Of a DNA stretch of 64,000 nucleotides, positions 38,574-50,641 are shown piece by piece. This stretch comes from Auanema rhodensis. Taxonomy: Eukaryota; Nematoda; Chromadorea; Rhabditida; Rhabditidae. The notes beneath the pieces are model-generated. The model was not told the origin of the DNA, made no database searches, and saw nothing but the letters and a program-made list of their open reading frames with translations. Each line of letters begins with the position of its first letter. The stretch's first letter is position 1. The translations under genes and the position numbers were made by a program. The stretch is from assembly GCA_964057225.1 (NCBI GenBank), contig OZ059895.1, forward strand, positions 8,742,001 to 8,806,000. Reading direction: 5' to 3'.

Positions 38574-38809
38574 ACTTAATAAGAATTAAGAAATATAATT
38601 TAAGGTATTTCATTGAATAAAACATTTTGATAAATAATAGAAACATATTTCTTCATTAATTAATATTTGTTCAAAGATACTGAACATTAAACCCGTTAAT
38701 ACAGACTAAGATGGAGAAACCGTATATTGTTAATCATTTCCCGCCAAAATAATATTTTTACACTATATAACAAGTTCTACTCTAGCTCATTTATGCCAAA
38801 TTTTAATTC

Positions 38810-39914
38810 CTAGTCCTTTTCACTGGTGGTCTTACTTTCCGAGATCTCATTTTTACGTATATGTGCTACACGACGAGCTTCTTCTCGTCGAGCTTTTATT
38901 TTCCTGGTATGATCGGAATCTTGTACAGCTTTCAGCCATCTATAGTTTTCAGGTTAAACAATGTCATCAAAAAGAAAACAACCTGTACTCTTCCCGAATT
39001 TCATCCCTATTTCGTTGCGCCAATTCCTCATTTCTTCGTTTCCAAGCTTCATCGACGTCTTGCTTCAGAATGCGGCCAAGCTCTTCTAATTCGGCTTGAT
39101 CCACTTCTCGTCCTTGAAAATCAGATTGTCGTAGAAAGGACTTGGCTATTTCGGTGGGATCTTCCAATTGCGAGATTTGGAACTCTCGATATTTCAACTG
39201 AGCACTAGCTTTAGTTGTGAAAACATATTTGAGAAATAGTGTACTTACAGATATCCTATGTTATATAATAAAACTACGAATCCTCCTATTAGAGTCCATC
39301 GAAAAATCATTTTCCATTGTTCATCTGATTTTTTCTGATATCCAGAATCTGCCATAGATTGAGATGGAAACGGATTTCTAAAAGAAGATTAATATCTATT
39401 TATTTAATAAGCCGAATACCTGCGAGAAAAGTCATACGATGATCCATAGTCGTATGGATTATACATGCTGTTATATGACTTCTTATCTCGGTTGTCATAA
39501 TTACGTCTATTTTATACTGAATAATTTGCAAGAAAAAAAGTTGAACCTATCAGCTGGACGACGGAGACAATCGTAAGCTTTTTTAAGTTCTACAAAGGCT
39601 TCTGATGTCTTATTATTGCCAGTGTTATCAGGATGTAACTATATTTCATTAAAAAATATAAATTTTTTAAAATCTGAACTCTTACAGTTTTCGATTTCTT
39701 ATAGAAAGCTTTTTTAATTTCTGCGAGTGATGCATTCTTTTCAACTCCTACAATATCATAGTAATCCTTGGATGAGCTGGAGTTATTCCTACATCAATAC
39801 TTATTTAAAAAAATTTTTTAAAAGTGTCAACCTAATATTGCACCCAATCGGTATACGCTTAATAATTATAGTGTGTATTGCGGTAGAATTCAGAGAGTAT
39901 TTCACCGAGAGCAT
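38810..39914 (-). CDS. J-domain protein with a single membrane segment, DNAJC4-like
   Basis: An HSP70 co-chaperone. From ATG 39914 the protein has a short basic, Ser/Thr-rich N-terminus that could be a mitochondrial signal (residues 1-28). The J domain follows: DYYDIVGVEKNASLAEIKKA, then KKSKTLHPDNTG with the HPD motif needed to stimulate HSP70. An Asn/Tyr-rich linker comes next, then one hydrophobic segment (IFRWTLIGGFVVLLYNIGYL), then a charged helical tail rich in Glu and Arg, ending SEKD at TAG 38812-38810. J domain first, a single membrane helix, then a charged tail matches human DNAJC4. It diverges from CHORDC1, another chaperone partner, across 370 nt. Confidence 0.8.
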
Positions 39915-40284
39915 GATTTTAAGGAAATAGTGGAATTATGGAAGAGAGAGCATCTGAGTGTTTAAGAAAGTGTCAATCCTACACGGCGTTTACAATGTGT
40001 CTTCGTGCTCATTGCATGGGCGTGGCCACAGAAATTTCGGGATGCATTTCATGAAGAGCTCAAGTCCAAGCATTAATATATTTGCTTGCATGGTGGAAAA
40101 AACAAATTCTTAAACTATATCAGGCTATTCTTACTAGTAGATCACTATGCTACTTTTTTAAAAACTTGTTTCCCATTCTTCCTTTCTTTTCTCTCGTAGT
40201 ACCTCTATCACATACCGTGTACATTACTGTATATTGAGATCTCTCCTTATTCGTAAAGTAAGTATTGTTGTTGTAGAGATATTG
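39915..40284. promoter_or_regulatory. Divergent promoter region, DNAJC4-like and CHORDC1
   Basis: This 370-nt spacer holds heat-shock-element-like sequence (see 40031-40055) next to a GGGCGTGGC box (about 40019-40027) that resembles a KLF/Sp1 site. It ends with a ttgttgttgtag acceptor 8 nt before the CHORDC1 start. Confidence 0.45.
40031..40055. promoter_or_regulatory. Heat-shock-element-like sequence
   Basis: GAAATTTCGGGAT (40031-40043) reads GAAnnTTCnnGAt, that is two perfect units and one unit with 2 of 3 bases of the HSF repeat. TTCATGAA (40048-40055) adds a second TTCnnGAA pair. HSF is known to drive chaperone genes; this site is inferred from sequence. Confidence 0.4.
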
Positions 40285-41573
40285 ATGACCTCAGTTGTTT
40301 CTACACAAGCTGAAGGTGAAGCGAGTTTGATCCAGTGCTACAACAAAGGATGTGGACTTAAGTTCGATCCCTTGACAAATAGCGATGGTGAGTATTAATA
40401 ATGCTTCTATGCTCAATATGATTAAATCAGAAAGTTGTCGGTTTCATCCTGGGCCTCCTTATTTTCACGATGCGTATAAAATTTGGAATTGTTGTAACAA
40501 GAAAAGTACCGATTTTGGTACTTGGATGAATTATCCAGGTTGCACAACAGGGAGGCATAATGCTGATAAGCCCACTGATATAATTAAAGTAGCCGCTGTG
40601 AAAGAAATCAGACCTGAAAAGGTATGAAGTTTGATCTTGTTTTCTTATCAATTATTATAAATAGGAAGAAGATGTCATTGTTTGGAAAGGTTTAAATAAA
40701 CCAGCTATGAGAATCGCGGAGAGTGAGCGTGTAGAGCAGAAATTAAAGGTTGAACTGTTTCCAGGTAGTAATCTGGAATTATGCCTTTCAGGTTGAGGTC
40801 TCACCTGGTGCGACTGCTGCCATAGAGAAATATAAAGAACAAAACGCTGATAATTTGGGTAATAATGTTCTTAAAGTAGGTGCTGCTTGTCGGCATATGT
40901 CTTGTAATAAGGTAAATATATTTAACATCTGCATATATTATTGTTTTGAATAGACATATACTGGTACTGATTTGGACAGTGAAAGTTGCCATCATCATCC
41001 AGGTGAAGCTATCTTTCATGAGGGAATGAAATATTGGTCATGCTGCCAAAAAAAGACTTCCAACTTTGGAGCTTTTCTTGAGCAAAAAGGCTGTACAAGT
41101 GGAGTACATGATTGGAGTTTGGTATCTTTATAGTCCGTTATTCATAACTAAATATTAAATTTAGAACGAGAAGGTGGATAAGGTTAAGGAAGACTGGTTC
41201 TCCAGCAGCGGTATTATAACTGTTAACATTTATTGCAAGGTGAGCATTACTGAGTTTTTGGAAAATTCACATTTTCTCTCATTTTAGGGTATTCTTCCCG
41301 AAGAATCATCTATAATTTCTGACGGACAAGTGTTACGAGTTCATTTAAAACATGGATTCGGAAATAAGGAAACTGATATATTGTATGAATTGTGGGGAAG
41401 GATTGAACCACTTGAAAGCGTAGCTATAATTGGAGAACGAAAGGTATATTTATTCGTGTAAATTTTGTTGCCATCTTCATACTTCATAGGTTGAGATCAA
41501 GTTAAAACAGCAGGATTTAGTTGGGTGGCCTCGTCTCCGATACGAACCAGATTTAGATGCTCAAAATACTTAA
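40285..41573 (+). CDS. CHORDC1: CHORD domain-containing protein 1 (morgana), HSP90 co-chaperone
   Basis: It binds HSP90 and zinc. It starts at ATG 40285 and ends at TAA 41571-41573. CHORD I covers CYNKGCGLKFDP to YPGCTTGRHN, with the Cys/His zinc ligands in order (CRFHPG, WNCCNKKSTDF, GCTTGRH). CHORD II runs from CRHMSCNKTYTGTD to GCTSGVHDW, again with HHPGEAIFHEGMKYWSCC. A CS (p23-like) domain follows, from DWFSSSGIITVNIYCKGILP to WPRLRYEPD, as in the animal protein. Introns are about 40-50 nt. Its chaperone role agrees with the divergent J-protein gene. Confidence 0.95.
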
Positions 41574-42361
41574 TGGTTATGTGATTAGATATGAAAATTT
41601 CAAGTGTTTCATGCTCGTTTACTATTTTTATTAATCTCGTAATGTAGGTCTCTTACTGTTGATCTACGGTTGTTGTTCAATCGTGTGGAATATTTTTATA
41701 CATATGCACGTCATGATTGTAATGAAATTTTTTTCTTAAATTACTGTGTTCATTTGACTATTTGGATGTTGATATTTTTAAATTTCATTGTTTTTTCCGC
41801 AAAAGCATGGAGTACGTAATATTGAGAGACCATGTGAGAGGCGCCCTTGCATTGATCGATACGCTCTGCTACATTATGCTTCGTCGCCAGAAACTTCTGT
41901 TATTTTTTTTGTTAATAAGTTGTTATCTGTTTTGTTTTTGCAATATCTTAACAATAATCTTTTTGAAATCAATGGAAATTTTTCCCTTTAGGTATTAGGC
42001 ATAATTTTATAAATTTTGATTAACTCTATTTAATACAAATTCATTTTGTCTATATATTTATGTTCTTGAATATTCCTTACTTTTAATTATTCTTATAATT
42101 TTGGAAATAATTTCATGTCATTGAAATGTTTGATGGCTTGATTATTTCTTAACTTACGTGTCGTAGTCGATTCGTTCCTAGCCTACGTGTCATATGCATT
42201 TGCCTGCATAGGTATTTGTGTACAAGACGATTAATCGATGCTCTTAGTGGAACTTTTATTTTTCTCTATATCTTTTGTATTTTTTTTTACATTTATAAGT
42301 AAAATATTTCTTATAAATTAATTTATTATATTACTGATAAAATAAGTTTTATATTCAGAAA
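41574..42361. other. Spacer between CHORDC1 and TMBIM6
   Basis: About 790 nt, T-rich on the + strand. It holds the CHORDC1 3' UTR and, at 42348-42358, a ttttatattcag acceptor followed by aaaATG of TMBIM6. Overlapping frames at 41762-41998 have no protein-like content. Confidence 0.45.
42348..42358 (+). other. Putative trans-splice acceptor of TMBIM6
   Basis: The sequence tttatattcag is followed by aaa and the ATG, leaving a 3-nt leader. Confidence 0.45.
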
Positions 42362-43373
42362 ATGAGTTCAAATTCCGAACCTACAGTTTTTGAGCGATTG
42401 AACAGAGCCTTCACTGGCCTGAATGAGGACATGTAAATTTTTTTAAAAAACATAACTTTGAAGCTTTCTAAATTTAAGTGATAAACCCGTTCGTAGCCAT
42501 TTACGTAATGTCTATGCTACAGTTGGACTTGGAATCTTTTCCAGCGCTATCGGTGCTGCAATTCATTGGGCCACGGAAACAAAGTGAAAAAGCCAATTTA
42601 TATATTTTATTAATTATTTATATTTTGCAGTATTGGATTACTATTATCTTTGGTAAGTATCTACTTAATCTACCGTGTCTACACAAGTGGACCTCGTGTC
42701 GACAGTACTCGCATGGGAATGTTTTTGGCTTTTTGTGCTCTTAACGGTATTAATCAAAGTGGAAAACTCGATTTAATATTGAATTTTTTTAGGTATTGGA
42801 CTTGGCCCTCTTTTACAAAGAGCTATCAGAATTGATCCTTCTATTGTAATGACTTCCTTGTTAGGTGCCTCAGCCATATTCTTTTGCTTTACCATGGCAG
42901 CACTAACTTCAAAGAGCACCAAGTACCTTCATCTCCGCGGTAAGCATGCTTTTGTTTTAAATTTTTTTTGTTTGGTTTTATTTTTTGTTTTTTGTTTCAT
43001 TTAATTTTTTCCAGGAACACTTAGTTCAGCTTTGTTTGGACTTCTCTTTGGCTGCTTCTTCCTTTCCCACTTTGTAATTATTTGTGCAAGTAAGTTAATG
43101 TCGAAGTTATCAATAAATATAAAACTTATTTAAGGTCTTCTCATAACTTGTGGATTCCTTCTCTATGATACTCAACGTATTGTAGAAAAAAATAAGATGG
43201 GAGATAACGATTATCTAAAGCACGCTTTGGACTTATTCATTGACTTTGCCCGCCTCTACAAGTAACAAAATATTTTTAAACTTTAAATTCTAAACAACTA
43301 TTATTTCAGAGATTTGCTTCTATTGCTTTCTGAGAAGAGAGAAGGAGAACGTAGAAACAAAAGAAGAGATTAA
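42362..43373 (+). CDS. TMBIM6: Bax inhibitor-1 (TMBIM6)
   Basis: An endoplasmic reticulum membrane protein that limits cell death and leaks calcium. It starts MSSNSEPTVFERLNRAF, then KPVRSHLRNVYATVGLG, the hallmark opening of the family. Hydrophobic segments follow in six to seven blocks, including SIGLLLSLVSIYLI, MGMFLAFCALNGIGLGPLL, IVMTSLLGASAIFFCFTMAA and SALFGLLFGCFFLSHFVIIC. The conserved GFLLYDTQRIVEK holds the Asp of the channel's di-aspartyl pH sensor. YLKHALDLFIDFARLYKDLL closes the fold, and the tail is basic (EGERRNKRRD), as in BI-1. The stop is TAA 43371-43373. Introns are small. Confidence 0.95.
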
Positions 43374-43438
43374 TAAAATTTTCTGATCGAAAATTCCAAG
43401 TGATATAAACCTTTATAATTATAAGATATTTGCTCGTA

Positions 43439-43444
43439 AATAAA
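43439..43444 (+). terminator. TMBIM6 polyadenylation signal
   Basis: AATAAA about 65 nt after the stop codon. Confidence 0.55.
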
Positions 43445-43789
43445 CATTTATTGCTATGGAAATCTTTGCAACATTTCATTTTACTTAGGAAACTATTATA
43501 TTAGACTTCAGAAATAAATGCAGGGTTTCGATCAATACAAGATTTTTTCAAATTGTTTTCTTCAAAATTTCTAGCTTATTGCTCTATTTTTTTTTATTAA
43601 TTTTTACTTTTTGGCTGTTTTTTTATGAAAAAGAAAGTTGTTTGAGATTATTTTAAAAAAAAGTTATAGCGGCTCAAAATAGGCGTTTTAAAATAGCAAA
43701 ATCGTCAATTTTTGTTTATTGTATTGTATTACTTCTCTAACTACTAAAAACATCAATGAATTAGGAGGATAAGACAGTATTCACAAACT

Positions 43790-44060
43790 TACAATAGACG
43801 GTTTGTTCCAGATATTTCGAAACGTAGATCTCAATTAGGAAGATTATGAAGGTTGTGGTCGGCATTCACTCATTGATGAAGATGTGCTGAAGACTCTTAT
43901 TGAATCAACAATCAGATAACTTGCCACTGAACTTCACGTGAGGAAATCAACCTTATCTGAGCATTTAAGGAAGATTGGAAAATGAAAAAAACTGGATAAA
44001 TGGATTCCTCATGAGGTGACACAACAAATGTTGCATGTCGCAACCACCTCATTTCGTACA
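43790..44060 (+). mobile_element. Mariner transposase relic (N-terminal part)
   Basis: One + strand frame, broken by stop codons at three points, keeps the mariner helix-turn-helix region in order: LFQIFRNVDLN, a stop, EDYEGCGRHSLIDEDVLKTL, a stop, LATELHVRKSTLSEHLRKIG, a stop, then KKLDKWIPHEVTQQM. These line up with the family's WFxRFRSGDF-LED-RSGRP block, the helix-turn-helix and the KxKLDKWVPHEL block. The catalytic DDD part is not found downstream, and I see no terminal inverted repeats, so this is an old, truncated copy between TMBIM6 and POLA1. Confidence 0.8.
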
Positions 44061-44577
44061 TAAGCTGATTAGACGTTGGCACAAATGTGTGGGATGAAAT
44101 GAAAGCTAATTTGGTTAAACTTTTTTTGATAAGGTTCCTCAAGGTTATGTTATAATTTGTTCGCACATCCTAATTACAACAACAAAAATTTTGATTATTA
44201 TTTCTTATTCAGCTTTTTTATACTTCTGGAATGAAGTATAAAAATTTGGCATACTTATGGAGAACAAAGATTTAATCCCAACGATCGCAACACATTTACG
44301 TCTGGCAGGCGCGAAAATGAACATTTTATTTTAAGAAATTTCTTATCTTGCAATTGATTATTTCTTCAAAATTGATTATTTCTTTGAGAATATAAATAAA
44401 TTATATTAGTAAATACTTAGAATTTTCCAACAATATACACTGCTTTATGATTAATATAAATATAAGCAATTTATTCGCTTCTTATAAGCATTTGGCCTTT
44501 TGTTTATATCTCTGCATCTACAAAAGCTACTTTTTTCTACCTTTAGTCTATCATATACCTTAATTCTTTCTAAGTCA
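44061..44577. other. Spacer between the mariner relic and POLA1
   Basis: AT-rich sequence with no coding signal that I can support. Confidence 0.4.
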
Positions 44578-44587
44578 AGTTTTTAAG
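44578..44587 (+). other. Putative trans-splice acceptor of POLA1
   Basis: The sequence caagtttttaag ends 7 nt before the start codon at 44595. Confidence 0.35.
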
Positions 44588-44594
44588 ACCACTA

Positions 44595-47500
44595 ATGTCG
44601 GATGTCGAAAATGATATAGAAATTAGGCGCTCTAGCAGATCTAGAGGTGTAAAGAAAAATCAAAGTGCCTTAGAAGCATTGAAAGAAGCTAGAAGAAGTG
44701 GTAAAGTTCATAGACCGGACGTGAGTTAAAGTTTTTTTTTCAATTTGCGAGTATCAGAACTTCTAATTATAACTTATATAGGTGGAAAATCTTGTAAAAA
44801 ATGTATATGAAGAGGTAAATGATGAAGAGTACGATGAAATTATACGGACTCGCCAAGCTGCAGGCTTTGTTGTTGATGACGGTATATTTCTTCATTAATT
44901 CTATATCTTTAAATTGGGTTTTCTCAAGACGGTGGTGGATATGTTGATCATGGAGACGATTTTTTCGAAGATGAAGAAGAAGAAGATAAGTCTGTGTCTA
45001 AAGATTCTAAAGCTAAAAAAAAGGAGAAAAAAAAGAGAGGTTTTTTTTGTTAAAAATATTTAAATATCACTTGCTTTTTTAAAGAAAGTAGGCCAGGAAC
45101 TTTGAATAAGTTTTTCGGTGCAGGTGTGTCAAACAGAAAAGTGAAGGATGAAGTATGAACATTTTTTTCAATTTAAATCTTAAAAAGTTTTTGTAGTCGG
45201 ATATAAAGTTGGGTGATGATGATCTATTAAAAAATATGCTTGCTGATCTGGGTGATGCTGATGACGATGAAGAGATCAGTAGCCCAATGCCCACTTTCCA
45301 AAGTAATCCTTTTGCAAGAGGTGGAATAAAAAGAGCAGCCACAGGTATTCGGAGACGTTTTTTTACTCTTAATTACTAATTATATTAGATGGTGATGCAA
45401 TCACCCCTCGACCTGTTGTTAAAAAAGTAGCACTAACCAATCGTTCAACTCCTCTACGTCAACCAACTTTGAATTTGAAACCATTACCAACTCAGAAAGC
45501 TGAAAATGAATTATCCGAGCGAAACGATAATGTTTTCACTAGAACGATAAATTCTTCTACTGTTGGCACAGCGGAAGTGAAAGAAGAAGTGAGTTTTTGG
45601 ATTATTTCCACAATTTCGAATTGAATTAAGTGTGTCGATGATTATGATGGTGGTGCTTATGACGATGATGATGATTTCGATGCAGTTCCAACGCCGGTTG
45701 CAGCTGATCCTGTTGAGGTTATAGCAGTGAAAACTGCTCCTACACACCCAGTGAAGCTTAAGGCTGAAATAAAAGCCGTGAGTTTTAAGTTCTATTTTCT
45801 TATCCTTTTTTACAAATTTAGGAGTTGGAAGATGCAGAAACTTTTGATAATTCGACATCCGCAGCTTCTCAAGTTGATAATAAGGACGATGTTATGAGAA
45901 TGCTAAACGAAGAATCATGGGCTGATGAGTATGTTTATTTTTCTAATTCTTTTCTTTATAGTTTGTTTCAGAGTTACTGAAGAAGTGAAAGTAGTCGCAG
46001 GAACTGAAGAGTTTTATCAGAAGGATGATAGCGATCAATTTATTCGTATGTACTGGCTTGATGCTTATGAAGATACTGTAAAGCATGCCGGAACCGTTTA
46101 TCTTTTTGGTCGTGTGATGAAAACCAAAACAGCTTCTGCTAGTTGTTGTGTAGTTTTGAAAAACATCCAACGACAAGTTTATGTTCTTCCAAGAGCTTCA
46201 GTAAGTCACCTACTTTTGAAACTAAATTTTAGGACGAAATTGCAGAAATTAGTTAATGGCGTTGAAACAGGTGATTCACCTACTGACATAGAAATTTACG
46301 AAGAAATCAAGAATACACTAATGAGAACAATTGGTGTTGGTGTATTCAAATGTAAAGTAAGATTCTTATTTTTCCTTTCCTATTTAAATATGTTTTCATA
46401 GAAAATTCAAAAAAAGTTCATGAATAATGGTACTGTAGAAGACAAAGATTGTAGCAAAGAAGTTAATATGTTCGAAATCCGATATAGTGTTAGTATTACA
46501 GTATTTATTCATATAATTTATAAAGCTTTTAGAGCACTAGTCCAAAATTGCCTGTTGATTTATCAGGGGAAACCTTCTCAGCTGTATATAATACTACCAC
46601 TACTGCTATGGAACGTTTGATTGTCGAACAAGAGTTCATGGGTCCAGGATGGATTAACATTTCTAATTATGGTAATTTTTTAATTTCTGAACATTGCTTC
46701 ATTTTTTATTACAGTTGAATCAATGGCAAAACAAAGTTACTGTGATTACGAATTTACTGTAAATATGGAGAAGGTAACTAACATAACCTATAATTCCAAC
46801 GATTCGACTCCACCTCCTCCAAGTAGAGTCCTTGTTCTTAATGTACTCACGGCATTAAATGCTTCTAAAACTAGAGAGGTTGTCTTTAAATTTATTTTGC
46901 AGTCATCACTCGTTTTTAGATTTGTATGGTATCTGCTCTATTTAGTTCTAACACTGATATTAATCATCCTTCATCCAATCCTGGAAATTTATCGAGATTC
47001 ACATGTATCTTGTTTCTTTCGAGTTTTTTAAGTTGAGATCCTTTTCCAGTGTTTTGCAAGCCTTCCACCGGCAATCTCCCGTTTAATATTAAAGACTATC
47101 TTACCAGTAAAGGTTTAGAATCAAAAGCCCAAAGCACTGTGAACGAAAAAGCTTTATTATGTCTGTTCTTAGCAAAAATGCAGAAATGCGAACCAGATAT
47201 CATTGTGGTAGATTTTTTTATTATAAACTATACCCTACTATGATATTTAAAGGGCCATGATCTTCAAGCAGCTATGGATTTATTAAAAAGTAGAATGCAA
47301 AAGCTAGGTGTTCCTAATTGGTCTAGAATGAGTCGTCTGAAGCGTTCTGTTAATCTCAGCAGCATAAGGAACAATAAAGCTGGTCAATGGGAATTTACCG
47401 CTGGTCGTTCATTGATGGATTCAAGGTACATTCACAAAACAATTTGAACAATGCATTGATTTCAGGATATCTGCAATGGAAACAGTAAGATGTCGATCAT

Positions 47501-50440
47501 ATGATTTAACTGAGCTGTGTTCTCACATTCTTAAATCACACAGAGTTGAAGTTTATCCACAGGAAATACCGTCTAAATATTCGTAAGTAGAATGTTACTT
47601 AGCCGATTTGCATCGAAGACTTTTAGCGATTCTGTTTCTTTATTAAATCTTATACAAACAACATGGACTGATGCAATGTTATCTTTCGAAATTATTGTTC
47701 GTTTGAATGCTTTACCACTTTATGTTCAAATAACTAATATCTGTGGAGGTGTTCTGGTGAGTTTTTTTATTTATTTATCTTATTTAGTATTTTTTATAGT
47801 CTCGTACGCTTATGGGAGGACGTGCAGAGCGTAACGAATTTTTACTTTTACATGCTTTCCAAAAAGCTAACGTTATTGCACCTAACAAATATATTCCTAT
47901 ATTCAATAAAAAAGGTATTTCTTTGTTTTATATATTTTGTAGCTTTTATTCGTATGCAGATAAGAAAAGTATCAAATCGGAGGCATCAGATGAAACACCG
48001 GTGGAAGCCGTCGATGATACATCTTCTAAAAAGGCTCAGTATTCTGGTGGTCTTGTTTTGGAACCTAAAAAAGGTTTTCTTTTTTTTAAATCACCTCGTT
48101 TTAAAAAAAATTTAAGGTCTATATGACTCCTTAATTCTACTTTTGGATTTCAATTCCTTGTATCCAAGTATTATCCAAGAATATAACATTTGCTTTACAA
48201 CTGTAAAACATGAAAAAGACGGAAATGAGTTACCTGAAGCACCTGTTTCTGGATTACCTGAGGGTATTCTTCCTAAAGAAATTCGTGTTCTTGTTGATAG
48301 ACGTCGTCAAGTTAAAACTTTGATGACAGCTCCTAACCTACCTGAGGCTAAGAAGAAGCAGGTTTTACTTTTTTTCTTATAGTATGCTCTAAGAGATGTT
48401 TAGTATGATATTCGTCAAACGGCTCTAAAGTTAACTGCCAACAGTATGTATGGATGCTTGGGTTTCCAAAATTCAAGATTCTATGCCAAACCTCTGGCAG
48501 CTTTAGTAACATCAAAAGGACGAGAGGTTTGCGTCAATATTATAATTTCTTTGCTATTTATACTGTTTTAGATTCTTATGCAAACTAAAAGTTTGGTAGA
48601 AAGAATGGGATACTCTGTTGTTTATGGTGATACTGATTCAATTATGGTTAATACCAACGGGGTTGACTTTACCCACGCAAAGAAACTAGCAATTGAGGTT
48701 TTGTATACCGTAGAACCTATTTATTTATTTATTTTTGTTTAGATTAGAAAACAAGTAAATCAAAGTCATAAAATTCTTGAATTAGGATTGGATGGAATCT
48801 TTAAACGCATGTTACTTTTGAAAAAGAAGAAATATGCTGCCTTGGCTGTTTGTTTTATTAAAAAGTTTTTTTTTTGAAAAGTAATTTTTAGGTAAATCCA
48901 GATAATTGTAATGAAATGAAAAAGGAGCTAAAGGGATTAGATATTATCAGACGTGATTGGTCACAATTGGCTCGAGATATTGGAACGTTTGTTCATGATG
49001 TTATTATTTTTTTTACCCATGTTTTTTAGAAAAGTAGTTGATCATATACTAGATCCTGATTTGTCTCGTGAAGAACTCATTTCTAAGATACGTTCGTGTC
49101 TTGAATCTCTCCGTAAACAGTTAGATATGCCTGATAATGATCTCAGAATGTTTGAAATTAGCAAGGTTTTTTGAACCTTACACGTTGCAAAGACATATTT
49201 TGATTTTCAGCAATTAACTCGTAACCCATTGGAATATAATGATATTAAATCTCAACCTCACGCCTCAGTTGCACTTCGGTTAAACAATAGTGGTAAATTA
49301 AGTCTTAAAAGCGGTGATATTGTAGAATATATAATATGCGAGGTTTATTAATGGAAAATATTAAAATTTAACCAAAAATTCAGGATGGATCTACTAAGAC
49401 CGCAACTCAAAGAGCTTATCATCGAACCGAATTCAAAGATAACCCAGATTTAAAACCAGGTGGAGCCTGCTGTTGTTTAAACCTAATAGTTCAAGTTGTT
49501 CAGATATTACTTACTACTTATCTCAGCAAGTTCACCCCGTTGTGAGTCGCTTGTGCGCCCCTGTTGATGAAACTGATCCAATTTTTATAGCAGAGGCTTT
49601 AGGTAAAATAATATTTCTTATAATATCTAGAAGAGAATTTAAGGGTTGGATACTACTGGCTACAAGAGATCAGCGGCAGCTTTGTTGAAGGAGAATGGGC
49701 CTGAAGAAGCAAATTATGATCTCAATTTTGACAATTATGATCATTGCGAAGCTTTCTCTTTTCCTTGCCCCGGAACTTGTGGTTCAACTGTTCATATTAG
49801 AAGTCCTTTCGATGGCGAAGGAAGTTCAATGAAACCATCCTTGGAGTCTTGCAACAAATGTGACACACCCTTTGTAAAGTATGCTTCATACTTAGCAAAC
49901 CTATTGGATAATAGAATGTCTCAATTAGTTGCTTCTCACCTTTCGTCACATTTCAAGTAAAGTTGATTTTATAACAAACATTAGAAAAACATTTTTTGTA
50001 GGTGTGATGAAACAGTTTGCTCATATAGAACAGCCCATTATCAACTTAAATGGTCTAAAGAAGGTTTAGATTGTTCAAAATGTGGAGTTGGAGTTCTCAG
50101 AAAAGAAGTATAATAGCTATACAAATCAATTTTCTTAATTTTAACTTTTAGTATACTGCAAAAAATTTATTCGATCAACAATCTTTCTATAGACAAATAT
50201 TTGACATGAACTCCTCTTTGTCCAAGTTAAAACCTGAGGAGAAGAGTATGTTTTCTTCAAATTTCATTAGCTCATTTGAACATTTTAGGAACAATGAAAG
50301 CACGCTATTGTGCAACTATATCAGTATCAAATGAATTATGTGGAATTGTTAACAATTATCTTCGATTAAATTCATATAATCGTGTAAATCTTGCGTATCT
50401 TTTCGCTCCTATGATTCGTAAAAATAAGGCTCTGAAATAA
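44595..50440 (+). CDS. POLA1: DNA polymerase alpha catalytic subunit
   Basis: The family B polymerase that, with primase, starts DNA synthesis at origins and Okazaki fragments. It has many small exons with introns mostly of 40-60 nt. The acidic/basic N-terminus includes the [15 protein letters not shown] block typical of pol alpha. Catalytic motifs are intact: [20 protein letters not shown] (motif A, about 48145-48205), [20 protein letters not shown] (motif B, about 48430-48490) and [11 protein letters not shown] (motif C, about 48625-48660). Further downstream is the thumb ([22 protein letters not shown]). The C-terminal domain has two four-cysteine zinc modules: CPGTC with CNKC, and CDETVC with CSKC, which bind the B subunit. 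The stop is TAA 50438-50440. The proofreading exonuclease is inactive in this family. Confidence 0.95.
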
Positions 50441-50519
50441 TACTAATGATTCTGTAAAATACTGCATAAGATCTTTTTTTATCTTCATTCTTAATTTAAG
50501 GTTTCAATTTTGTATATGA

Positions 50520-50525
50520 AATAAA
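50520..50525 (+). terminator. POLA1 polyadenylation signal
   Basis: AATAAA 80 nt after the POLA1 stop and about 108 nt before the Ku70 acceptor, a spacing like that inside nematode operons. Confidence 0.5.
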
Positions 50526-50620
50526 TTTATCTTCCATATTTAAATTCATATAATATTGATTTTTGAATGGATTCTCCTATTATTACATACATTTAATTTC
50601 AATCTATGACATTTTAGCTT

Positions 50621-50633
50621 TCTATTATATTAG
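50621..50633 (+). other. Putative trans-splice acceptor of Ku70
   Basis: The sequence tctattatattag is followed after 8 nt by the ATG. A second attttag lies 16 nt further upstream. Confidence 0.45.
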
Positions 50634-50641
50634 AAACAAAA

